Part shown: positions 7,803-14,752 of the stretch, piece after piece | How positions within the stretch are numbered: the first letter of the stretch is position 1 | Layout: every line of letters starts with the position of its first letter | Assembly (NCBI GenBank): GCA_002412715.1 | Contig: DHVP01000039.1 | Coordinates: 227 to 33,888, forward strand | DNA length: 33,662 bases | Direction: 5' to 3' | DNA from: Deltaproteobacteria bacterium UBA5205 | GTDB taxonomy: Bacteria; Desulfobacterota; Syntrophorhabdia; Syntrophorhabdales; Syntrophorhabdaceae | Notes under the pieces: generated by a model | Told to the model about the DNA's origin: nothing | What the model saw: the letters and a program-made list of their open reading frames with translations, nothing else | Database searches by the model: none | Made by a program: the position numbers and the translations under genes

Positions 7803-8729
7803 ATGGCCTCGAAGGACAAAGCAAACTCAATTCATGTGGCGGTCAATATGTCCAAGGTGGTGAACTCCGAGGAGAGTTTCCGTCAGATGCATCAGGTGGG
7901 TCCAAGAGTGTGTATCACTACGGCTTCCCATCCCGGATTCCTGGGATTCCAGGCGAACGTTCAGACAGGAATACTCCCCCTGGCCGGTCGTTTTGGAGGT
8001 GGTGCGGTCGATATGCAGCAAACTTTGAACCCCATCAGAAATTACCAGTACACTATGTGGAAGAATTGGGGGGACCACGACGATTTTCATGTGAAGCAAT
8101 TCGACAGGATCTTCGAGCTTTGTGGCCACTGCCTTTCCATGGTTGTTGAGGGACCGTGGGAGCCGGTCTACAGCATCGTCAAGGCCAAGATGCCTCCCGT
8201 TCGCTCTATGGGCCAGATAGCAGACCTTGCAAAGGATATTCAGCAACAGAAAGACATTGTAAGATTTGCCACACCCATGCGTTGCGTGGGCCTCGCCGAG
8301 CATACCGTCAAGCCGGGCAGGGAGAAGGATTTCGAGACCGGTGCGATCGAGACGATGGAAGCTATCTCCGATTCAACGGGTTTCCTCGGGTACATGATCA
8401 TGAGGCAGATCGGTGTGTGTGCCATCGGCAGCTTCATGCTTGACCCTCAGTCCATGGGTGAGGCCCTCCAGACCCTTGGGGCAGTGCCTCCCAAGAACCC
8501 GAAACCGGCGTTTGAGACGCCCGACGCCGCGCCCAATCCACCTGAGTACCTCATTCACAGCGAGTGGGAAACCCCCGAAATGGCACAATTGGGCTTCGCG
8601 AAGGTTCTGGTCAACCACGAGATCCGCAAGATCCACGACCAGGGGGTGATGGCGCACCTGATCAAAGGGCCGTACATCATGTTTTTCCAGCCCATGATGG
8701 AGGAACCCGGGTGGAGGAAGTACCTCTAG
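7803..8729 (+). CDS. sor: Sulfur oxygenase reductase
   Basis: 308 residues, the family's usual length. ATG at 7803 is chosen because AAGGAGG lies 8 bases upstream; the earlier in-frame ATG at 7761 would add 14 residues absent from the family. SOR converts elemental sulfur and oxygen, without added cofactor, into sulfite, thiosulfate and sulfide in a large hollow 24-subunit shell in the cytoplasm. The catalytic set is complete: Cys37 in GPRVC (persulfide cysteine), His92 and His96 in DHDDFH plus Glu120 in GPWEP as non-haem iron ligands, and Cys107/Cys110 in CGHC. All six sit at a constant offset of +6 from the archaeal (Acidianus) numbering 31, 86, 90, 101, 104, 114. The C-terminus GPYIMFFQPMMEEPGW also matches. 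It is monocistronic, followed by a palindrome and repeats. Oxygen dependence in a probable anaerobe is the odd feature. Confidence 0.95.
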   Translation: MASKDKANSIHVAVNMSKVVNSEESFRQMHQVGPRVCITTASHPGFLGFQANVQTGILPLAGRFGGGAVDMQQTLNPIRNYQYTMWKNWGDHDDFHVKQFDRIFELCGHCLSMVVEGPWEPVYSIVKAKMPPVRSMGQIADLAKDIQQQKDIVRFATPMRCVGLAEHTVKPGREKDFETGAIETMEAISDSTGFLGYMIMRQIGVCAIGSFMLDPQSMGEALQTLGAVPPKNPKPAFETPDAAPNPPEYLIHSEWETPEMAQLGFAKVLVNHEIRKIHDQGVMAHLIKGPYIMFFQPMMEEPGWRKYL

Positions 8730-8738
8730 AGGGAACGA

Positions 8739-8754
8739 CGGGGAACGTTCCCCG
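8739..8754. repeat. Perfect 16-bp palindrome after sor
   Basis: CGGGGAACGTTCCCCG reads the same on both strands and starts 10 bases after the sor stop codon. There is no T-tract, so it is not a standard terminator. It directly abuts the family-A repeat. Confidence 0.6.
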
Positions 8755-8755
8755 G

Positions 8756-8790
8756 AGAAAAGTTACTTACTTCTTAACGAATGTCTCCTG
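8756..8790 (+). repeat. Family-A repeat, copy 3
   Basis: Contains AGTTACTTACTTCTTAACGA followed by ATGTCTCC. The 28-base core is nearly identical to copy 1 on the other strand at 3956-3990. Confidence 0.75.
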
Positions 8791-8930
8791 CCACTCGATG
8801 CTGGTGTCCGGCCACTACATGTTTCGCAAAGCATGCCGGGTGATATAGACAACGCAGCCCGCTGCTGATTGAAGTCTGGAGCTTTCAGGTAAGAGAATGT
8901 GAAAAAGGGGCGTCCCCCAAAGCTCCCCCC

Positions 8931-8959
8931 TTGCGAGGAAAACCGAGCTGTCATATTAA
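8931..8959 (+). promoter_or_regulatory. Possible promoter of the multicopper oxidase gene
   Basis: TTGCGA (8931-8936) and TATTAA (8954-8959) are separated by 17 bases; each matches the sigma70 consensus at four of six positions. It lies 66 bases before the start codon. Tentative. Confidence 0.3.
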
Positions 8960-9024
8960 CATATTATCGTGATGAGATTACTCATGTTTGTTTCTAAGCA
9001 GCAGTTGAGATGAAAAGGTAATCA

Positions 9025-11412
9025 ATGGGAGTCCCCGATATAATGTCACGCGTGAAAGCGACGGTAATTGCAAGCTTGATCATCATCCTGCTTAGCTATC
9101 ACGTTGTTCAGGCAGCAAGCGTCACATACGACCTTGCGATTGACCAGCGGCAGGTCAATTTCACCGGTAAATCAGTCCAAAGCATGACAATCAATGGAGG
9201 AATCCCTGGTCCCACCTTACGGTTCAAAGAAGGAGATATCGCCCGTATTCATGTTCATAACAATATGAATGTGACAACATCTATCCACTGGCATGGCGTG
9301 CTTGTGCCTCCCGGCATGGATGGCGTTCCTTACCTCAGCTTTCCGCCGATCGAACCCGGTGCCACCTTTACGTATGAATTTCCCCTCCGCCAGAGCGGGA
9401 CCTACTGGTATCATTCCCACACCGGCATGCAGCAGCAAAGCGGTGTTTACGGTGCCATTGTTATTGAACCGCTCCAGAATGGCCCGAAGCCGGATCATGA
9501 CTATGTTGTCGTGCTGTCCGACTGGACCGACGAGAATCCGCACGAGGTGAGTCGAACACTCAAACGCGGCAGTGAGTGGTATGCTCTTAAAAAGGGAAGT
9601 GCTCAGAGCATTTTTGGCGCTGCCAACATCGGCATGCTCGGCGATTATTTCGCGCGAGAACTCCAACGCATGCCAGCCATGGATATTGCGGACGTAGCCT
9701 ACGACCGCTTCCTCGCCAACGGCAAGCCTGAAACGATACTCCCTGCGGAGCCAAATGAAACCGTGCGGCTGCGCATTATTGATGGTTCTTCAACTACCTA
9801 TTTCCACCTTGAATTTGCCGGCGGCCCGATGACCGTAGTCGCTGCGGACGGCCAGGATGTGGAGCCAATCAAAGAAACACGGTTTCTCGTTGGCGTTGCC
9901 GAAACCTACGATGTGCTCGTTCAAATCCCCTCTGCCGGCATGTATGAATTCCGGGCCACGGCCCACGACGGCTCGGGTTATGCATCGGTATGGATAGGCT
10001 CCGGCGAGCGTAGCCCGGCCGCCGATTTGCCTAAGCCGAACCTTTATCACGCCATGGGTCATCACGGCCTGAAACAAATCTTGTCCCTCACCCCGGCCGG
10101 CACTATGGGCATGCCCGATGGCGATGTCGAAGCCGGCAAGTTCGACCAACCCGGAATGATGAGCATGAACGGCATGGAAGGCATGCATAACAGCGCAGAT
10201 CATTCCAAGATGAAAATGGACGGCATGGACCATCCGACGAGTGCGGGCGCAGGTGGCTCGCCACACAATGCCGGTATGCCGATGGAGCATCCTGCTTCTG
10301 AGTCCGAAAGTATGGACCACGGTACCCACTCCATGCCGGTCCCCACACGAGTCCCGCTGATCGACAAAGAATATGGTGCCTGTTTCAGTTTCCTCGAGGA
10401 GGACGTCTGCGCATCCAAAAACCTGGCAGTTGATGGAGTGGATCCGAGCCGCCCATGGCCGCCATACGCCAGACTGCGGTCCATTTCACCTACTGCCTTT
10501 TCGAAGGGAAAACCCATCCGCGAAATCCGCTTGACGCTTGATGGAGATATGGAGCGCTATGTGTGGTTTCTCAACAACAAGCCGCTTTCAGAAAGCGACT
10601 CTATCCGCATCCGCGAAGGCGAGATAGTACGCTTTATCATGATCAACCGCACCATGATGCACCATCCCATGCATTTGCACGGCCATTTCTTCCGTGTGAT
10701 CAACGATCAGGGCGACCACGCGCCGCTCAAACATACCGTCGACGTCGCCCCTATGTCGACTACGGTAATCGAATTCGACGCCAACGAGTTCGGCGATTGG
10801 TTTTTTCACTGTCATCTGCTCTACCACATGGAGGCTGGTATGGCCAGCGTCGTTCATTATGAGGGTTTTACCCTTACCCCCCATCTTGCCGCGATCCGGC
10901 CTCAACTCTATAAAGATCTCTGGTATTTTTGGGGCCAGGCCGATGTTCTCAGCAACATGACTAAAGGTTTTCTGACACTTTCTAACACCCGCAATATCAT
11001 AACTGCTGAGTGGGAAGTGGGATGGCACAATGTAGATGACACCAGGTCGGAAATCGTTTTAACGTGGGATCGCTACATCAATCGCTTCTTCAGCGTATTT
11101 GCCGGCGCCGATGTCTTGAGCGAGAGGAACGAAGCAGGCATAACCCGAGGGATACTGGGACTTCGTTATCTTCTGCCGCTCAATCTGGAATCTCGTGCGT
11201 GGATCGATACCGACGGAGGTGCGAGGTTCAATCTGGGTAGAACTTTTGAATTAACACCGCGTCTTGGGTTGTTTGGGGAGGTCGAATACGATACCCATGA
11301 TGAGTGGGAGGGAGTTGCCGGTCTATCCTACACAATCAACAAGATTTTTTCCCTCGTCGGTCAATGGCACTCCGATTATGGTTTCGGTGGCGGCTTGCAG
11401 ATTCGGTTTTGA
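9025..11412 (+). CDS. copA: CopA-like multicopper oxidase fused to a C-terminal outer-membrane-barrel-like domain
   Basis: 795 residues from ATG at 9025 (AAAAGG 8 bases upstream). Residues about 10-31 are a signal peptide (cleavage near VQAAS). Three cupredoxin domains follow. Copper ligands are complete: HWHG at 88-91, WYHSH at 128-132, HPMHLHGH at 547-554 and FHCHLLYHMEAGM at 594-606, with Cys596 and Met606 for type 1 copper. Residues about 375-445 form a Met/His-rich insert (GMMSMNGMEGMH, DHSKMKMDGMDH), as in copper-resistance CopA/PcoA, which oxidises and sequesters periplasmic copper. Residues about 620-795 are unlike any oxidase: alternating beta strands ending in LQIRF with a terminal Phe, the signature of an outer-membrane barrel. 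CopB normally supplies this as a separate protein, so this looks like a CopA::CopB-type fusion, though I cannot confirm CopB homology. No cop regulator or P-type ATPase is nearby. Confidence 0.9.
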   Translation: MGVPDIMSRVKATVIASLIIILLSYHVVQAASVTYDLAIDQRQVNFTGKSVQSMTINGGIPGPTLRFKEGDIARIHVHNNMNVTTSIHWHGVLVPPGMDGVPYLSFPPIEPGATFTYEFPLRQSGTYWYHSHTGMQQQSGVYGAIVIEPLQNGPKPDHDYVVVLSDWTDENPHEVSRTLKRGSEWYALKKGSAQSIFGAANIGMLGDYFARELQRMPAMDIADVAYDRFLANGKPETILPAEPNETVRLRIIDGSSTTYFHLEFAGGPMTVVAADGQDVEPIKETRFLVGVAETYDVLVQIPSAGMYEFRATAHDGSGYASVWIGSGERSPAADLPKPNLYHAMGHHGLKQILSLTPAGTMGMPDGDVEAGKFDQPGMMSMNGMEGMHNSADHSKMKMDGMDHPTSAGAGGSPHNAGMPMEHPASESESMDHGTHSMPVPTRVPLIDKEYGACFSFLEEDVCASKNLAVDGVDPSRPWPPYARLRSISPTAFSKGKPIREIRLTLDGDMERYVWFLNNKPLSESDSIRIREGEIVRFIMINRTMMHHPMHLHGHFFRVINDQGDHAPLKHTVDVAPMSTTVIEFDANEFGDWFFHCHLLYHMEAGMASVVHYEGFTLTPHLAAIRPQLYKDLWYFWGQADVLSNMTKGFLTLSNTRNIITAEWEVGWHNVDDTRSEIVLTWDRYINRFFSVFAGADVLSERNEAGITRGILGLRYLLPLNLESRAWIDTDGGARFNLGRTFELTPRLGLFGEVEYDTHDEWEGVAGLSYTINKIFSLVGQWHSDYGFGGGLQIRF

Positions 11413-11526
11413 GACGACCATTCCAGGCTTTATAGGCCGGATGGCTTCTCGGCAGCGCACTGAGAGGCTAAACTTCACCGTAAATGAAATAAAAAGGCGT
11501 GCTTGTATCCCTGAAGAGGTTACAAA

Positions 11527-11582
11527 AAGGGGCCCTCGTCCATCGAATCGTTGATATCTTGGATAGCGGACGCGAAGGCCCC
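11527..11582 (-). terminator. Rho-independent terminator of the HU gene
   Basis: Read on the minus strand: GGGGCC, then an imperfect arm, a roughly 25-base loop, GGACGAGGGCCCC and TTTTTGT. The outer stem GGGGCC/GGCCCC is perfect, supported by GTCC/GGAC inside, and followed by five T residues. It lies 20 bases after the HU stop codon. Confidence 0.65.
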
Positions 11583-11601
11583 TATTGTAGCACGAGAAAC
11601 G

Positions 11602-11874
11602 CTATTTGACGCTTTCAGCCAGTTCCGAACCGGCTTTAAATTTTACCACGTTCTTTGCAGGGATCTGGATCGCTTCTTTTGTCTGGGGATTGAGCCCTGT
11701 CCGCGCCTCACGCTTTGCAACGGAGAATGTTCCGAAGCCAACAAATGCTGCCTTGTCGCCTGCCTTAAGTGCGCCGGTAATCGTCTCGAATACCGCATTC
11801 ACGGCCTCCTCGGCCTTTGTTTTGGGGATCTGTGATCTCTGGGCAACTGCATCTACGAGTTCTTTTCTGTTCAT
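11602..11874 (-). CDS. HU-family DNA-binding protein
   Basis: 90 residues, typical HU length. ATG at 11874 is chosen because GGAGGG lies 4-5 bases upstream and MNRKELVDAVA is the normal HU N-terminus; an upstream in-frame start would add 15 unrelated residues. Features: N-terminal helix-turn-helix dimerisation body, the family segment GFGTFSVAKREARTGLNPQT with the RxGxNPxT motif at the tip of the DNA-binding arm, then VKFKAGSELAESVK. HU bends and compacts DNA as a dimer in the nucleoid. It is a single-gene unit with its own terminator. Confidence 0.95.
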   Translation of the reverse strand: MNRKELVDAVAQRSQIPKTKAEEAVNAVFETITGALKAGDKAAFVGFGTFSVAKREARTGLNPQTKEAIQIPAKNVVKFKAGSELAESVK

Positions 11875-12414
11875 GAAACCCTCCGATTTATGTCTGTCTG
11901 CGTATATTGCTTGCTGCAAATGCCCTCTTTTTACCGTTTAATGGGTGCCGAGTCAAATGAAAAGTCTCCAGTCTTGTTCCAGGGCCAAAAGCAAACGATG
12001 ACCTATGGGCTTAATGCCCCGTATTTTCGGATCCGAAACGGCAGGGGGGATTGAAGCTCACCTGAGAAAGTTATTTACTTTTAAACGAATGTCCCTCAGT
12101 TGGCCCAATCGCTAAGTAGCGCCCTGCGCTAAGAATACGAATATTCCGGTCACCGGGCCGTAGGAAAAAAGATGACACCATCGAGCACAAAATGGTTACA
12201 AGATAATTGTCGGTTCCGCGACAGATATTAGAGAGCACCCGCCGTATCATTAATACAGAGGTAATATTTAGTGCGTGCTTTGTGTCTATGGATATATTTG
12301 ATCCCCATTTTCTTCTGGTAGGTCAGGGCAGTCCTCTGTTTGTACCTGCAATAGGAGCACGGGGCATTTTATGTTGGAATTCAATGTTTGCAAGTTAAAA
12401 CCAGGAGGAGAGAT
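11875..12414. other. Intergenic gap with family-A repeat
   Basis: A 540-base stretch with no convincing gene. It contains a family-A repeat (12062-12096) and a 32-base segment at 12185-12216 that matches 13762-13793 at 25 of 32 positions. The HU 5' region and the leader of the following lipoprotein lie at its two ends. A 63-codon plus-strand open frame (from 12207) has no family resemblance. Confidence 0.5.
12062..12096 (+). repeat. Family-A repeat, copy 4
   Basis: Reads CTGAGAAAGTTATTTACTTT followed by TAAACGAATGTCCC. Same orientation as copy 3 and inverted relative to copies 1 and 2. Confidence 0.75.
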
Positions 12415-12978
12415 ATGAAGAAGGCTGTTTTGTTGTCACTGTTAGTGGTTTTTGGATTAGCGCTGTTCTCGGGCTGCATCTCCATGCAAAGATGGCCCGA
12501 CGAAGAAAGGAGCGCGGAGAACAAAATGGTTGTCATCCAGGAGAAGATCGGAGAAGGGCTGAAAACCGGTGCGCTTACCCCCGATCAGTCCCAGTCGTTC
12601 CTGACGACGCTGAAGGGTATTCGAACGGACTATACGGCGCTGAGAGAAAGAATGGTCTACAGGGAAGAGTGGGATAGCCTTAATGGAAGGCTTGATACGC
12701 TTGGAAATGAGATCGACAGGGCGATTGGCCGGCCCGCAAGAATTGAACGACCGGGGAGCGGGGACAGGATCGTCGCACTCCAAAGAAGAATCGATGACGG
12801 AAGGATCAGCGGGCGTCTCCCCATGGCGGAGGGTCGAGAATTTCAATCCAGGCTGGACTCCATCCGGAGTGATTATCTACGGATGACTGGTGAAGGCAGG
12901 TACGCCACGAACGAAGAGAGGGCGGACATTTCCCGCAGACTCGATGCGCTGGAAATCGATCTCAATCGATTCCGGTAG
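12415..12978 (+). CDS. Helical lipoprotein with internal duplication
   Basis: 187 residues from ATG at 12415, with AGGAGGAG 5-8 bases upstream. Residues 1-20 are a signal peptide ending in lipobox FSGC, with Cys21 lipidated. The mature part is charged and helical and consists of two units of about 65-70 residues (roughly 36-110 and 115-187). They share an opening IQ/LQ-R/K-I pattern, a GxxxGxL turn (GLKTGALTPDQ against GRISGRLPMAEG), an IRTDY/IRSDY core and a closing L-x-x-L-x-x-x-I-D/L. The family is not recognised; a periplasmic scaffold or envelope-stress protein is conceivable. The next genes (small membrane proteins) lie in the same direction with gaps of about 110 bases or less. Confidence 0.75.
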   Translation: MKKAVLLSLLVVFGLALFSGCISMQRWPDEERSAENKMVVIQEKIGEGLKTGALTPDQSQSFLTTLKGIRTDYTALRERMVYREEWDSLNGRLDTLGNEIDRAIGRPARIERPGSGDRIVALQRRIDDGRISGRLPMAEGREFQSRLDSIRSDYLRMTGEGRYATNEERADISRRLDALEIDLNRFR

Positions 12979-13091
12979 AATGTTTGAGAAAAATTGAAAA
13001 GGACCTGTCCGTCAGACCCGTTAAGGATGTAAACGGCGTGAAGAGCTTAAGGAACATTCCGGCCCTCGGCTAAGATAAGGAGGAGGATCAC

Positions 13092-13232
13092 ATGTTGTGG
13101 ACGATTGCCGTAATACTGATAATTCTATGGCTGCTGGGGTTGGTGACCAGTTACACGATGGGAGGACTCATCCACATTGTGCTGGTGATTGCCGTTATTG
13201 TTGTCGTAGTCGGCTTCATCCGGAGGCGATGA
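13092..13232 (+). CDS. lmo0937-family small membrane protein
   Basis: 46 residues, shorter than most gene finders' cut-off. ATG at 13092 has AAGGAGGAGG 6 bases upstream. The protein starts MLWTIAVILIILWLLG and has two hydrophobic helices separated by a Gly-rich turn (SYTMGGLIH), ending in a short basic tail. This layout and N-terminus match the lmo0937 family of tiny stress-associated membrane proteins of unknown function. Confidence 0.85.
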   Translation: MLWTIAVILIILWLLGLVTSYTMGGLIHIVLVIAVIVVVVGFIRRR

Positions 13233-13264
13233 GTGTGGTTTAAAAGCGCGGCGTGGAGGTTCAA

Positions 13265-13723
13265 ATGACCAGGACAGGAGACATATCGGCGAAAAACCAC
13301 CCCGGCATGGGGGCTATCCCCCATGCAGAGGGTGTAACGTTCCGAGTATGGGCGCCCCATGCTGAAAAAACGTACGTGACGGGAACCTTCAATGACTGCA
13401 TTACCGCTCGTCCAGGAGGAGAACGGTTACTGGTCGCCAAGCTCATCGCCCTTCATCCCTGGGACAAAGAAGGCCCGGGCGATAGCGTCGTTGTGGTGGT
13501 TAATATGACGAATGAAAACCGCGATCGCTATGTGATCGGTTTAGCCCGTGCCGGATTGTGGAAAACGCGGTTTAACAGCGACTCCCACAACTACGACTCA
13601 AATTTCTACAATCATCCTTCGCCCGATGTCGAAACTCGCGAGGAAGGAGCCGATGGGCAGGCGTGCTCGGGCGAAATCAGTATCGGGCCATACACGGTGG
13701 TGATCTTCTCTCAGGATGAATAA
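13265..13723 (+). pseudogene. Glycogen branching enzyme (GlgB) remnant lacking its catalytic core
   Basis: A 152-residue open frame from ATG at 13265 (GGAGG 5 bases upstream). Residues about 5-42 match the N-terminal CBM48 part of branching enzymes (GAIPHAEGVTFRVWAPHAE, then VTGTFND). Residues about 60-152 match the C-terminal beta domain (GPGDSVVVVVNMTNENRDRY, GLWKTRFNSD, and GPYTVVIFSQ at the end). The whole GH13 barrel with its catalytic Asp and Glu, several hundred residues, is missing. The deletion happens to stay in frame, with the junction near residues 43-60. Branching activity is impossible; it could at most be a glycan-binding mini-protein. Most likely a decaying gene. Confidence 0.85.
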
Positions 13724-13807
13724 GCTCCGGTCCCTTGTCACCAAGAATACGACGCGCCGGTGCACAAAAGCGCTACAGAATAATTGCTGGTTCTGGAGGA
13801 GACGCTC

Positions 13808-14206
13808 ATGAGCCATCCAAACGATACTCATCTTAAATCGATCGGTTACATACTGTGGATATTCGGTTTCACGGGCTCGCACCGGTTCTACTATGGCAAG
13901 CCTGTTACGGGAACGATTTGGTTCTTTACTCTGGGGCTTCTGTTCATCGGCTGGATCGTCGACCTTTTTCTCATCCCCTCTATGGACCGTCAGGCCGATT
14001 TCAGGTATCGCAGCGGCAATCTTGACTACACGGTAGCATGGATCCTGCTGACATTTCTCGGATTGTTCGGCATACACCGTTTCTACATGGGGAAATGGTT
14101 TACGGGGATTGTATACCTGCTCTCGGGTGGGATCTTCGGCATAGGCTACCTGTATGATTTTTGGACCCTGAATGATCAGGTCTCGCTAATAAACAGCAGC
14201 CGCTGA
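13808..14206 (+). CDS. Double TM2-domain membrane protein
   Basis: 132 residues from ATG at 13808, with GGAGGAG upstream. It contains two TM2-type units: FGFTGSHRFYYGKPVTGTIW and, near residue 85, FLGLFGIHRFYMGKWFTGIV. Each holds the hallmark G-x-H-R-F-Y-x-G-K followed by two transmembrane helices and an acidic D-x-F/W segment. It is probably an inner-membrane protein with about four helices. TM2 proteins are widespread and of unknown function in bacteria. It follows the branching-enzyme remnant in the same direction. Confidence 0.88.
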   Translation: MSHPNDTHLKSIGYILWIFGFTGSHRFYYGKPVTGTIWFFTLGLLFIGWIVDLFLIPSMDRQADFRYRSGNLDYTVAWILLTFLGLFGIHRFYMGKWFTGIVYLLSGGIFGIGYLYDFWTLNDQVSLINSSR

Positions 14207-14485
14207 CGGGGCAACTTCGGGGACCCTCTTAGCTTTTTCACATTCCCAGGCTGCCGCCGGCCCCAAAGTTCCCCCAAAATTCCAACCATTATCATCATCT
14301 AACGACAGCTAACTACAGAGTGCAACGACAGACAAACATGTGTGCTGTGAGTGATAATGTGCACCGAAAAACCATGTACGTTCTACTGGAAAACCAAACG
14401 GCTTATTACATGTCGGGAGAATAAAACTAATGAATTAAGCTGGTTGGGATTCGTAATTCGGGTTTTGCTCATTACGGAGGAGATA
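14207..14485. repeat. Gap with family-B inverted repeat
   Basis: Holds GGGGCAACTTCGGGG (14213-14227) and, about 30 bases on, GCCCCAAAGTTCCCCC, which are imperfect complements, with TTTTTCACATTC between. Related segments occur near 3835-3855, 4550-4598, 8893-8930 and 16327-16343. It starts right after the TM2 stop codon and could fold as a hairpin. The rest shows no gene. Confidence 0.5.
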
Positions 14486-14576
14486 ATGAATCTATTCGAC
14501 CCAATGCTCAAACGGGAGCATGGCAAAAAACAGCCTTTTATACCTTTCGGCCCTTTTGAGTTGAGGTTCCCCCAGG
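14486..14576 (+). pseudogene. N-terminal fragment of unknown protein
   Basis: ATG at 14486 has a clear GGAGGAGATA ribosome site and starts MNLFDPMLKREHGKKQPFIP, after which about ten plausible residues (FGPFELRFP) follow. The frame then enters sequence whose natural reading is a different frame (the CCG fragment). I read this as the 5' end of a lost gene joined to another relic. The family is not recognised. Confidence 0.4.
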
Positions 14577-14582
14577 TTTCCG

Positions 14583-14732
14583 CTGACCGTCACCTACCAC
14601 GATCCCTGCCACCTTCTGCGCGGCCAGGGCATCAAGAATGAACCGAGGCAGCTCATCGCCCGGGTGGCGGAACTCGTAGAGATGAAGCCCTCATGCTGCG
14701 ACGCCGGCGGAGGCGGAACTGGTGAGCTGACC
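14583..14732 (+). pseudogene. CCG-domain (LutA/GlcF/HdrB-like) fragment
   Basis: About 50 codons read LTVTYHDPCHLLRGQGI, then AELVEMKPSCCDAGGGG. This is the second cysteine-rich CCG module of glycolate/lactate oxidase Fe-S subunits and related proteins (canonical HDPCHL and CCGxGG). The canonical CCG is altered to CCD. There is no start, no other module and no ordinary end, and the frame runs on into the antisense of pncB. It is a dead fragment. Confidence 0.7.
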
Positions 14733-14752
14733 ACTGGCACCGCTTCACCTTC

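Larger units (their letters stand above)
8730..9024. other. Gap with palindrome and repeats
   Basis: Holds a perfect 16-bp palindrome (8739-8754), a family-A repeat (8756-8790), a family-B type segment (8893-8930) and a possible promoter for the multicopper oxidase gene (8931-8959). No gene. Confidence 0.6.

Noticed and set aside
13151..13360. 69-codon minus-strand open frame
   Set aside because: Antisense to the lmo0937-like gene and the GlgB remnant, both supported by ribosome sites and family matches.
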